A program made the translations under genes and the position numbers. Positions 40,789-48,951 of a stretch of DNA of 64,000 nucleotides are shown here, one piece after another. A model generated the notes under the pieces. The model was not told the origin of the DNA and searched no databases. It worked only from the letters and a program-made list of their open reading frames with translations. Source of the stretch: Fulvimarina uroteuthidis (lineage in GTDB: Bacteria; Pseudomonadota; Alphaproteobacteria; Rhizobiales; Rhizobiaceae); the NCBI RefSeq assembly GCF_034321785.1, contig NZ_JAXLPB010000003.1, forward strand, positions 186,001-250,000, read 5' to 3'. How positions within the stretch are numbered: the first letter of the stretch is position 1; each line of letters starts with the position of its first letter.

Positions 40789-43700
40789 TTGAACGACAGG
40801 ACGACGAAAGCGGTCCCCGTGATCGGGGTCGGAGCATCGGCCGGCGGGCTGGAAGCGATCCGCGAAATGCTCGGTGCCGTCCAGTCCCGCGATGGGTTCG
40901 CCTTCGTCGTCGTCCAGCATCTCGATCCCACCCATGACAGCCTGCTCGCCGAACTTCTCGGTCGGCATACGGGCATGAACGTCCGGCAGGTTTCCGGCGG
41001 CGAGCGGGTGGAAGGCGGCAATGTCTACATCATCCCCCCCGGACACGGGCTGGCGATAAAGAACGGGCGGCTGAAGCTGACGGATTTCGTCCAGCCGCGC
41101 GGAATGCGCAGGCCGATCGATGATTTCTTCGAATCGCTTGCCCGCGATCAGGGCGGGAACGCGGCCTGCGTGATTCTGTCGGGCACCGGCGCCGACGGCA
41201 CGACTGGGCTTCGCGCGATCAAGGAGCATGGCGGACTCTGCATCGCCCAGGACCCGGAGACGGCGCGTTACGATGGCATGCCGGTTTCCGCGGTCGGCAC
41301 CGGCCTCGTCGATTTCATCAGGGCACCGAACGAGATCGCCGAATGCCTGCAGACCTTCTTCGACCGCAGGGACGATGGACGCCGGGAGGAGGCGGCGAAA
41401 ATCGTCGCCGATCATGTGGACGACATGTGCTCGACGCTTCAGGATCTGATCGGCCACGACTTCTCCGGCTACAAGCGCTCGACGCTGGTTCGCCGGATCG
41501 AGAGGCGCATGAAGGTTCTCGATATCGAGACGCCGCAGGCTTATCTCGCGCGAATTCAGAGCTCGTCGGAAGAATGCGACGCCTTGTTCAGGGACCTGCT
41601 GATCAATGTGACGCGGTTCTTCCGCGACCCCGAAATGTTCGAAGCCCTGCGGGAGAAGGTCATCGTGCCGTTGGTCGAGCGGACCGCGCCGAACACCGAG
41701 ATCCGGGTCTGGATACCCGGCTGTTCCAGCGGCGAGGAGGCCTACACGATCGCGGTCCTGTTCGCCGATGCCCTGCGCGGCAGGCAGGAGCGACCCTATG
41801 TGCAGATCTTCGCGACCGACATCGACGAGCGGATGCTGGCGATCGCCCGGGAGGGGCGCTATCCGCTTTCGGCGATGGGCGACATTCCGGAGGCGCTGCG
41901 CGAGCACTACACGATCGGTCAGGACGGGGTGTTCCAGATGGCGCCGAAGGTCCGCGACATGGTTCGCTTCTCGTCGCACAGCCTGATCAAGGACCCGCCC
42001 TTTTCGCGCGTCGATCTCCTCTCGTGCCGCAACCTGCTGATCTATTTCGACGAGGACCTGCAGCGTCAGGTCTTTCCGATCCTGAACTACGCGCTGAAGG
42101 AGGGTGGGTTCCTTTTCCTCGGTCCCTCCGAAAGCATCGGACGCCACGAGGACATGTTTCTGGTGACCGATCCCAAGGCGCGGATCTTCGAGCGGCGCGA
42201 GGGACGGAGCGTCTATCCGATACGGCTTTCGCCCAATGTCGCGCGCGGATCGGTTCGCAGGGTCAGGCACCGAAGCGCCGACACCGGGTTCGGATCGAGC
42301 TGGGAGGAGGGGTTCTCGACGCGGCGCATTCTCGACCGCTATGCGCCGGCGACGGTCGTCGCCAACCGGGACGGAGAGATCATGTCGTCGAACGGACGGC
42401 TGGCGAAATATCTCGAATTTCCGCACGGAACCTCCGGCAGCGTGTTCGTCACCTCGATCGCGAGACCGGGCCTGCGGGAAGTGCTTCCCGGTCTCCTGCG
42501 CCAGGCGATCGAGGAAAAGAAGCGGACGATCGCCCGCGATGTGAGCGTGCATGCCGAATTCGGCCGCCAGTCCATCGACGTGATCGCCGATCCGTTGCCG
42601 GACGGAACGGCGCTCATCGTCTTCAAGGATACCGCACCGTTCGAATCCGGCGACGACGACGAGATGGTGGATCTCGGGCCCGCCGACACGACGACGCAGC
42701 AACTTGAAGACGAACTGCGCCTCACGCGTCACCGGCTTCGCAGCGCGGTCGAGGAACTGGAGACCGCCAACGAGGAGCTGAAAAGCTCCAACGAAGAAAT
42801 GATGTCGATGAACGAGGAGTTGCAGTCGACGAACGAGGAACTGTCCACCGTCAACGACGAGCTGAAGTCGAAGGTCGATCAATTGACCGTCGCCAATTCG
42901 GACTTGCGCAATTTCTTCGATTCGACGCGTCTTGCTGTGGTCGTCGTCGACCGGAACCTGCGCATCCGTAATTTCACCGACGCGGCCCTCGACGTGTTTC
43001 CGCTGCAGTCCGGCGATCGCGGCCGGTCCTTGAGCGATGTCGCGAGCCACCTGTCCGACGATCGTTTCCTTCACGATGCCCGGGTGGTGGCGGCCGGGGG
43101 AGAGCCGACCCTGCGCACCATTTCCTCCAAGGACGACATGCGGAAATGGTCGATGCGGGTGATGCCCTACCGCGATCTGGACGGAACCATCGAGGGCGCG
43201 ACGATCGTCCTGACGGACATCACCAACGCGCTCGGCATGCAGGCGGAACTCGACGCCGAACGCGAGCGGCTGGAAATGGCGATCCGCGTCGCGGGCATCG
43301 GCGTGTGGGAATATCAGGTCGACAGCGGCGACATCACGCTCAATGCGAACGAGCTCGATTTCTTCGGTCTGGCAAGCGACCGGCAAACCACCAATATCGA
43401 GCAGCTTCTCGCCATGATCGACCCGGAGGATCGCCCCGCCGTCGAGGCGTCGCTTCGCCGGGCGATCGCGGGCGAGGGAAATTTCGAGTCGCTCTTCCGG
43501 GTCAACCGCGCCGACGGCGAGACCGTTCACCTCAAGGGATATGGCCGTCTCATCCCGGACTCGAACCCCAAGCGCCTGATGGGCGTATCCTACGACGTCA
43601 CGAGCGAGGCGCATTTCGCCGAGCAGCGCGAATTCATGCTGCGCGAGATGAACCACCGGGTGAAGAACCTGTTCGCGGTCATTTCGAGCATCGTCACCGG

Positions 43701-44205
43701 TTCGGCAAGGGCGGCCGAAACTCCGGCGGAGCTCGCGAAGGACGTTCGCGAACGGATCGCCGCGCTGGGGCGGGCCCATTCGCTGACGCATACGAGCTCG
43801 AGCCGCGCGCGTGCGCCGCTGAAGGATCTTCTGACGGAAGCGGTCGAGCCCTATCAGGACGGCCGTTCGATCCGGATCGAGGGTCCGGACGTCACGATCG
43901 AGATCGACAAGCTCACGCCGTTGGCCCTCGTCCTCCACGAATGGGCGACGAATGCCGCGAAATACGGGAGCCTCGGCGAAAATGGCGGTCGTCTCGATAT
44001 CAGCTGGAACCATAACCGCGATGACTCGCTTATGATCGACTGGCGCGAGATCTTCGACGGCGGCTATCCCGAGGACGACGACAAGCAGGTCGGGTTCGGG
44101 TCGCGATTGATCGAGTTTTCGGTCAAGCAGCTGCGTGCTTCGCTCGACGTCGAACAGATGGCGACCGAGCGTCGGATGAAACTCAAGGTGCCGAACATCG
44201 CATGA
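40789..44205 (+). CDS. Hybrid CheB-CheR-PAS HWE-family histidine kinase
   Basis: 1138-residue cytoplasmic signalling protein. A CheB methylesterase-like domain (about 8-190) keeps the catalytic triad S17, H44 and D136 but has no receiver domain. CheR N- and C-domains follow (about 205-470) with 'NVTRFFRDPEMF' and the SAM motif 'IPGCSSGEEAYT'. Next come a Glu-rich coiled coil (about 640-705, heptads of 'ELETANEELKSSNEE'), a PAS domain (about 705-815), a second PAS (about 825-940) and an HWE kinase: H956 in 'EMNHRVKNLFAV', 'LHEWATNAAKYGS' and the W-x-E motif 'IDWREIF'. TTG start with GGAG 8 bp upstream. The receiver gene overlaps its stop. Kinases of this design link chemoreceptor-like methylation chemistry to stress or light signals; the input here is unknown. 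Confidence 0.93.
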   Translation: MNDRTTKAVPVIGVGASAGGLEAIREMLGAVQSRDGFAFVVVQHLDPTHDSLLAELLGRHTGMNVRQVSGGERVEGGNVYIIPPGHGLAIKNGRLKLTDFVQPRGMRRPIDDFFESLARDQGGNAACVILSGTGADGTTGLRAIKEHGGLCIAQDPETARYDGMPVSAVGTGLVDFIRAPNEIAECLQTFFDRRDDGRREEAAKIVADHVDDMCSTLQDLIGHDFSGYKRSTLVRRIERRMKVLDIETPQAYLARIQSSSEECDALFRDLLINVTRFFRDPEMFEALREKVIVPLVERTAPNTEIRVWIPGCSSGEEAYTIAVLFADALRGRQERPYVQIFATDIDERMLAIAREGRYPLSAMGDIPEALREHYTIGQDGVFQMAPKVRDMVRFSSHSLIKDPPFSRVDLLSCRNLLIYFDEDLQRQVFPILNYALKEGGFLFLGPSESIGRHEDMFLVTDPKARIFERREGRSVYPIRLSPNVARGSVRRVRHRSADTGFGSSWEEGFSTRRILDRYAPATVVANRDGEIMSSNGRLAKYLEFPHGTSGSVFVTSIARPGLREVLPGLLRQAIEEKKRTIARDVSVHAEFGRQSIDVIADPLPDGTALIVFKDTAPFESGDDDEMVDLGPADTTTQQLEDELRLTRHRLRSAVEELETANEELKSSNEEMMSMNEELQSTNEELSTVNDELKSKVDQLTVANSDLRNFFDSTRLAVVVVDRNLRIRNFTDAALDVFPLQSGDRGRSLSDVASHLSDDRFLHDARVVAAGGEPTLRTISSKDDMRKWSMRVMPYRDLDGTIEGATIVLTDITNALGMQAELDAERERLEMAIRVAGIGVWEYQVDSGDITLNANELDFFGLASDRQTTNIEQLLAMIDPEDRPAVEASLRRAIAGEGNFESLFRVNRADGETVHLKGYGRLIPDSNPKRLMGVSYDVTSEAHFAEQREFMLREMNHRVKNLFAVISSIVTGSARAAETPAELAKDVRERIAALGRAHSLTHTSSSRARAPLKDLLTEAVEPYQDGRSIRIEGPDVTIEIDKLTPLALVLHEWATNAAKYGSLGENGGRLDISWNHNRDDSLMIDWREIFDGGYPEDDDKQVGFGSRLIEFSVKQLRASLDVEQMATERRMKLKVPNIA

Positions 44206-44609
44206 ACGACAATCGACTTTCCGGCATGAACGTCCTGATCGCCGAGGACGAGGCGCTCGTCGCCATGGATCTGGCGGATATGGTCGAGTTTGACGCCGGT
44301 TGCGTGATCGGCCCATTTCCGACGATCAGCGAGTGCCGCCCGGCGGCTGAAAGTGCGCCGATCGACGTGGCGATCCTCGATGTCCGGCTGCTCGACGGAG
44401 AGGTCTTCGCGATCGCGGACACGCTGCGCGATCGCGGCATTCCGATCGTGTTCCATTCCGGTCATCTCGACCCGCGCGAGATCGTCTCGCGCTACCCCGA
44501 TGCCAGATGCTGCACGAAACCGGCGACCCACGAAAACCTTATCGAGCACCTCGTGCATTTGACCGCCGAGGGCGGACCGGCCGCCGCGAAAGCGTTCGTG
44601 GCCGCCTGA
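44202..44609 (+). CDS. Single-domain response regulator
   Basis: 135-residue receiver with no output domain. The phosphorylation site D60 lies in 'VAILDVRLLDGE'; the acidic pair is E15-D16 in 'LIAEDEALVAMD', S86 is the switch residue and K106 ends 'RCCTKPAT'. Single receivers paired with HWE kinases in alphaproteobacteria often feed phosphate towards or away from PhyR in the general stress response, so that role is a fair guess. It begins in the kinase stop codon (ATGA), so the kinase is its likely phosphodonor. Confidence 0.9.
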   Translation: MNDNRLSGMNVLIAEDEALVAMDLADMVEFDAGCVIGPFPTISECRPAAESAPIDVAILDVRLLDGEVFAIADTLRDRGIPIVFHSGHLDPREIVSRYPDARCCTKPATHENLIEHLVHLTAEGGPAAAKAFVAA

Positions 44610-44688
44610 CGCGCCGCGAAGCGACCCCGCGCATCGCCGCAAGCGAGCCCCTGCGACGGCTCGGTTGGTGCGGCTGAGATCGCGCCGT

Positions 44689-45792
44689 TCAGACGTTGAA
44701 CTTGAACAGCATCACGTCGCCGTCGGACACGACATACTCCTTGCCTTCGTCGCGCGCCTTGCCGGCCTCCTTGGCCGCGACTTCGCCGCCGAGACCGACA
44801 TAGTCGTCGTAGGCGATCGTCTGGGCACGGATGAAGCCCTTCTCGAAATCGGAATGGATGACGCCGGCCGCCTGGGGTGCCTTCGACCCCTTGTTCACGG
44901 TCCAGGCACGTGTCTCCTTCGGTCCCGCCGTGAAGTAGGTGATCAGCTCGAGAAGGTCGTATCCGGCGCGAATCAGCTTGTCGAGGCCGGGCTCGGCGAG
45001 ACCCATTGCATCGAGATATTCGGCGACGTCGGCCTCCGGCAACTGGGCGATTTCCGCCTCGATGGCGGCGGAGATGACGACCGCGCCGGCGCCTTGGGTC
45101 TCTGCCATCTTCGCCACGGCCTGCGAATGGTGGTTTCCCTCCGCGGCATCGCCTTCGGCGACGTTGCACACGTAAAGAACGGGCTTCGAGGTCAGAAGGT
45201 TGAGATTGCGCAGTTCGCGCCGCTCGTCCACGTCGAAGCCGTCCACGAGAACCCGGACCGGCTTGCCGTCATTGAGGACCTCGAGCGCCTTCTCCATGAT
45301 CGGAAGCTGGGTCTGTGCCTCCTTGTCCTTGCCGGTCGCCTTCTTTCGGGTGGCGACGACGCGGCGCTCGAGGCTCTCCAGATCGGAGATCATCAGCTCG
45401 GTCTCGACGGTTTCCGCGTCCGAGACCGGATCGATCTTGCCCTCGACATGGGTGATGTCGTCGTCTTCGAAGCAACGCAGCACGTGGACGATCGCGTCGA
45501 CTTCGCGAATATTGGCGAGGAACTGGTTTCCGAGGCCTTCACCCTTCGAGGCGCCGCGCACGAGGCCGGCGATGTCGACGAAGGTGATGCGGGTCGGAAT
45601 GATGTTGGCCGATTTCGCGATGCTCGCGATCGCCTTCATGCGTGTGTCTGGAACCGCGACGTCACCGGTGTTCGGCTCGATCGTGCAGAACGGATAGTTC
45701 GCGGCCTGTGCGGCCGCGGTCTTGGTCAGGGCGTTGAAAAGCGTCGACTTGCCGACGTTCGGCAGGCCGACGATGCCGCATCTGAAACCCAT
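44689..45792 (-). CDS. ychF: Ribosome-binding ATPase YchF (OBG family)
   Basis: 367-residue conserved P-loop protein of the OBG-like family that prefers ATP and binds the 70S ribosome; E. coli YchF is linked to oxidative stress. The G1 loop is 'CGIVGLPNVGKSTLFNAL' at residues 5-22, G3 is 'FVDIAGLVRGASKGEGLG', and the G4 position lies in 'LYVCNVAE', not NKxD, which fits the ATP preference. The C-terminal TGS-like domain has 'LITYFTAGPKETRAWTV', 'AAGVIHSDFEKGFIRA' and 'GKEYVVSDGDVMLFKF'. ATG start with AAGGACT upstream. Standalone, convergent with the receiver gene. Confidence 0.96.
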   Translation of the reverse strand: MGFRCGIVGLPNVGKSTLFNALTKTAAAQAANYPFCTIEPNTGDVAVPDTRMKAIASIAKSANIIPTRITFVDIAGLVRGASKGEGLGNQFLANIREVDAIVHVLRCFEDDDITHVEGKIDPVSDAETVETELMISDLESLERRVVATRKKATGKDKEAQTQLPIMEKALEVLNDGKPVRVLVDGFDVDERRELRNLNLLTSKPVLYVCNVAEGDAAEGNHHSQAVAKMAETQGAGAVVISAAIEAEIAQLPEADVAEYLDAMGLAEPGLDKLIRAGYDLLELITYFTAGPKETRAWTVNKGSKAPQAAGVIHSDFEKGFIRAQTIAYDDYVGLGGEVAAKEAGKARDEGKEYVVSDGDVMLFKFNV

Positions 45793-45909
45793 GGGGTGAG
45801 TCCTTCGGATATGTGTCCGGGCGCCGTCAGGATTAAAGCGCCGCTCGATCTTGATTGGCTGCTGTTTGCAGCGATCTCAGCCGAGGGTCAACATATTCGG
45901 AGCCGAGAC

Positions 45910-46173
45910 CTATTCGTCCGGCATGTCCGGACCCATGCCGAGAGCCTGGAGGTACAGATCGAGGATCGCTTCCTGCTCCTGGCGCTCGTTCTGGTCCTGC
46001 TTGCGGATCGAGATGATCTTGCGCAGCACCTTGGTGTCGAAACCGTTGCCCTTGGCTTCGGCGTAGACGTCCTTGATGTCGTCCGCGATGGTCTTCTTTT
46101 CCTCCTCGAGCCGCTCGATGCGCTCGATGAAGGAACGGAGGTGGTCGCCGGCAACGGCGGAAACGTCGGACAT
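45910..46173 (-). CDS. gapR: Nucleoid-associated protein GapR (DUF2312)
   Basis: 87-residue basic/acidic helical DUF2312 protein, the family of Caulobacter GapR, which encircles overtwisted DNA ahead of replication and transcription forks and stimulates topoisomerases. It reads 'HLRSFIERIERLEEEKKTIADDIKDVYAEAKGNGFDTKVLRKIISIRK' (residues about 11-58, given in outline), a nearly complete match to the family. The start is ATG 46173 with GGGAGAC about 7 bp upstream. A near-consensus CtrA-type element lies about 80-95 bp upstream, discussed separately. Confidence 0.93.
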   Translation of the reverse strand: MSDVSAVAGDHLRSFIERIERLEEEKKTIADDIKDVYAEAKGNGFDTKVLRKIISIRKQDQNERQEQEAILDLYLQALGMGPDMPDE

Positions 46174-46251
46174 GAAAAGTCTCCCGAGGAGTTGGCCTTG
46201 TGGTTCGTTGGACCGGCGGGCCGATCGTCACCAACAGGTCTCATCACAGGG

Positions 46252-46267
46252 TTAATACGAGCCTAAC
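46252..46267. promoter_or_regulatory. Near-consensus CtrA-type box upstream of gapR
   Basis: TTAA-N7-CTAAC (one mismatch to TTAA-N7-TTAAC) at 46252-46267. It sits 79-94 bp upstream of gapR on the minus strand and could act there. One-mismatch boxes occur by chance, so this is tentative. Confidence 0.3.
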
Positions 46268-46297
46268 CGGTGCCGCTCAGGCGGCGGGCGTCGAGGC

Positions 46298-46654
46298 TCA
46301 TTCGTGCGGTTCGCGTGCGGCGAAGCTTGCCTGTCCTTCGGGGCTCGCCTCGCTCTGATGGCGCTCGCGCCATTCGTCGTAGGGCATGCCGTAGACGATC
46401 TGCCGCGCGGTTTCCTTCGACATGGCCTCGCCCCGCTCGTTCGCCGCCTCCTGATACCAGCGCGACAGGCAGTTTCGGCAAAAGCCCGCAAGATTCATCA
46501 GGTCGATGTTCTGGACGTCGGTGCGTTCGCGCAGATGGTCCCGCAGGCGCCGGAATGCGGCAGCTTCCAGTTCGGTCCGGCGTGCCTCGCCCATGCTGCC
46601 GTCGCTCTCGGACAATGGTCGGTCCCCTTCATGAAAGTGTTGCGTCTTCGCCAT
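46298..46654 (-). CDS. DUF1244 family protein
   Basis: 118-residue protein of the DUF1244 family, common near gapR in rhizobia. The core 'ELEAAAFRRLRDHLRERTDVQNIDLMNLAGFCRNCLSRWYQEAANERG' (residues about 28-75, given in outline) includes a conserved C-x2-C pair and a W-Y pair. Function unknown; the pattern suggests a small helical metal- or RNA-binding protein (inference). ATG 46654 has GGAG 8 bp upstream; ATG at residue 21 is an alternative. Confidence 0.85.
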   Translation of the reverse strand: MAKTQHFHEGDRPLSESDGSMGEARRTELEAAAFRRLRDHLRERTDVQNIDLMNLAGFCRNCLSRWYQEAANERGEAMSKETARQIVYGMPYDEWRERHQSEASPEGQASFAAREPHE

Positions 46655-46825
46655 ATCGCTGCTCCAGTTGAAGCGTTCAAGTATCGGTCACGGCGCGGGC
46701 CGGCGAATATGCCAGCCCATCGCCAGGAAAAGGTGCCATCTCGCCGCAACGAGATTGCTTTGACGGAAATTAGAGCTATGCCATTGTCAGGAAATTCAAA
46801 CGATTCAAACAAGGCTGGACAGCCC

Positions 46826-47296
46826 ATGCGCGGTGCTTCCCTCTTTCGTCCCGCCGCGGTCGTCAGATCGCTGATCATCGCAGCCCTCGGCATGGCCGGC
46901 TCGCTGGCTTTCGGGGCCGGGGCGGCGAAAGCCGATTTTCGCGTCTGCAACGGCACCTCGAGCCTCGTCGGCGTCTCGATCGCCTATCGGGCCGAGGCCG
47001 GCTGGACCAGCGAAGGGTGGTGGCGCATTCCGGCCGAGACCTGCAAGCCGCTGATCACCGGGCAGCTCAACTCCCGCTACTATTATCTCTACGCCGAAGA
47101 CGCCAACGGGGAATCCCGCTGGGCAGGCGACATCAACATCTGCGTCGCCGAGAACGAGTTCAAGATCGCCGGCGTCAGCGAATGTCTCAAGCGCGGCTAC
47201 CAGCGCATGGGCTTTCGCGAATTCGATACGGGCGAACAGGAAAGCTGGATGGTCCAGCTCACCGAGCCCCCACGCAATGCAACGGAGACTGAATGA
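46826..47296 (+). CDS. Exported DUF1036 protein
   Basis: 156-residue exported or membrane-anchored protein of the DUF1036 family. An N-terminal hydrophobic segment (residues 12-32, 'SLIIAALGMAGSLAFGAGAAKA') acts as signal peptide. The DUF1036 domain has 'FRVCNGTSSLVGVSIAYRAEAGWTSEGWWRIPAETCKPLITGQLNSRYYYLYAED' (outline, residues about 35-89), with three Cys that could form disulfides. ATG 46826 is preferred to ATG 46778, which lacks a Shine-Dalgarno. Its stop overlaps the pyk start, so the two are translated in coupling; why is unknown. Confidence 0.85.
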   Translation: MRGASLFRPAAVVRSLIIAALGMAGSLAFGAGAAKADFRVCNGTSSLVGVSIAYRAEAGWTSEGWWRIPAETCKPLITGQLNSRYYYLYAEDANGESRWAGDINICVAENEFKIAGVSECLKRGYQRMGFREFDTGEQESWMVQLTEPPRNATETE

Positions 47297-48729
47297 GACG
47301 GAATCGAAGCGTAAAGATCCTGGCCACACTCGGGCCCGCATCGTCCGAAGAATCTCAGATCGCCGCGCTGCACAGGGCGGGGGCTGACGTCTTCAGGATC
47401 AATATGAGCCATGCCAGCCACGATCTGATGCGCGAACTGGTCGGCCGTATTCGCCGCGTCGAGGCCGAGATCGGTCGGCCGATCGGCATCCTCGCCGATA
47501 TCCAGGGGCCGAAGCTGCGCGTCGGAAAGTTCCGGAACGGTCCGGCCATGCTCGAGATCGGCCAGGAGTTCACGCTCGACAACAATCCGGAGGACGGCGA
47601 CGAAACCCGCGTCTACCTTCCGCACCCCGAGATCCTCGAGGCGGTCGAAGTCGGTCACCGGCTCCTGATCGACGATGGCCGCCTGTTCCTCGAATGTATC
47701 GAGACCAACGGGACGATGGTGAAGACGAAGGTCGTCGCAGGAACAAAGATTTCCGATCGCAAGGGCGTTTCCCTGCCCGACACGACGCTGAGGACGGGCG
47801 CGCTGACCGAAAAGGATCGCGCCGATCTGGATGCCGTACTGGAAGCCGACGTCGACTGGGTCGCCCTGTCCTTCATCCAGCGCCCCGAGGACATGGCCGA
47901 GGCGCGCAAGATCGCCAAGGGCCGTGCGCTCCTGATGGCGAAGATCGAAAAGCCGCAGGCCGTCGAACGGCTGGACGAGATCATCGAACTGTCCGACGCG
48001 ATCATGGTGGCGCGCGGCGATCTCGGTGTCGAACTGCCGCTGGAGGAAGTGCCCGGTATTCAGAAGCGGATCACGCGCGCGTGCCGGCGTGCGGGCAAGC
48101 CGGTGGTCGTCGCGACACAGATGCTGGAATCCATGATTTCCGCCCCGGTTCCAACCCGCGCCGAGGTCTCCGACGTCTCGATCGCAGTGTTCGAGGGCGC
48201 CGATGCAGTGATGCTTTCGGCCGAATCGGCTGCCGGCGATTATCCCGTCGATGCGGTCTCGACCATGAACCGGATCGCGGTTCAGGTCGAGAAGGACCCG
48301 CTCTACCCCGGCATCATCGCCGCCCAGCGGCCCGAACCGGAAGCCACCGGCGCGGACGCGGTCTCCCTGGCCGCCCGCCAGATGGCGGAGACGCTCGATG
48401 TGGCGGTCATCGTGACCTACACGGCGACCGGAACGACGGGCCTGCGCGCTGCCCGCGAGCGGCCGCGCATTCCCATTCTCGCGCTGTCGCCGATCACGCG
48501 GACCGCGCGGCGCCTGTCGCTGGCCTGGGGCCTCCATTGCGTGGTCACGGAGGACGCGCAGGATCTCGAGGACATGGTCGACAAGGCCTGCCGGATCTCG
48601 GTCGAACAGGGCTATGCGGTGGCCGGCCAGAAACTGATCGTCACCGCCGGCGTGCCGCTCCGCCAGCCCGGCGCAACGAACATGCTGCGCATCGCCTATA
48701 TCGGCTCGGACGGCCTTTCGGCCGTCTGA
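47293..48729 (+). CDS. pyk: Pyruvate kinase
   Basis: 478-residue glycolytic enzyme converting phosphoenolpyruvate and ADP to pyruvate and ATP. 'KILATLGPASS' (residues 8-18), 'FRINMSHASHD', 'DIQGPKLRVGKF', 'ALSFIQRPEDM', 'LLMAKIEKPQAVERLDEII' (catalytic Lys), 'IMVARGDLGVELP' and 'PVVVATQMLESMISAPVPTRAEVSDV' (outline) give an unambiguous match. The C-terminal allosteric domain is present, with 'YTATGTTGLRAARERPRIPILALS'. Translation is coupled to the DUF1036 gene. Confidence 0.97.
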   Translation: MRRNRSVKILATLGPASSEESQIAALHRAGADVFRINMSHASHDLMRELVGRIRRVEAEIGRPIGILADIQGPKLRVGKFRNGPAMLEIGQEFTLDNNPEDGDETRVYLPHPEILEAVEVGHRLLIDDGRLFLECIETNGTMVKTKVVAGTKISDRKGVSLPDTTLRTGALTEKDRADLDAVLEADVDWVALSFIQRPEDMAEARKIAKGRALLMAKIEKPQAVERLDEIIELSDAIMVARGDLGVELPLEEVPGIQKRITRACRRAGKPVVVATQMLESMISAPVPTRAEVSDVSIAVFEGADAVMLSAESAAGDYPVDAVSTMNRIAVQVEKDPLYPGIIAAQRPEPEATGADAVSLAARQMAETLDVAVIVTYTATGTTGLRAARERPRIPILALSPITRTARRLSLAWGLHCVVTEDAQDLEDMVDKACRISVEQGYAVAGQKLIVTAGVPLRQPGATNMLRIAYIGSDGLSAV

Positions 48730-48791
48730 TCCCGTCCGGGGACCGACGAACGAACGGCGCGGGTCGTCCCGCGCCGTTTCCGTTATCCGCC

Positions 48792-48895
48792 TAGAGCGAA
48801 ATGCGATAAGTCTGGATCGACATTTCGCTCTAAGTGTTTGTTGTTCCGCATGATGTTGTCCGAACAGTCATGCAACTTTTTGGCATCATGCTCTA
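48792..48895. repeat. Rhizobiales-type intergenic repeat with two nested hairpins
   Basis: A perfect 12-bp arm pair TAGAGCGAAATG/CATTTCGCTCTA (48792-48803 and 48821-48832) is followed by GCATGATG/CATCATGC (48848-48855 with 48884-48891); TAGAGC begins the element and GCTCTA ends it. The element sits between the pyk stop and the Wza-like gene stop, where repeats of this AGAGC...ATGATGC style are common in Rhizobiales. Confidence 0.7.
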
Positions 48896-48951
48896 AGGAC
48901 GATCTTTCGAACGAAACGGTCCGCAGGCGTCGGTCGGGGCGCCCGGGATGC

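Noticed and set aside
40717..44316. A 1199-codon antisense frame opposite the hybrid kinase, and an 836-codon frame opposite katG
   Set aside because: Both are long only because GC-rich codon usage leaves few stops on the other strand; their composition is Arg/Asp/His-rich and shows no domain.
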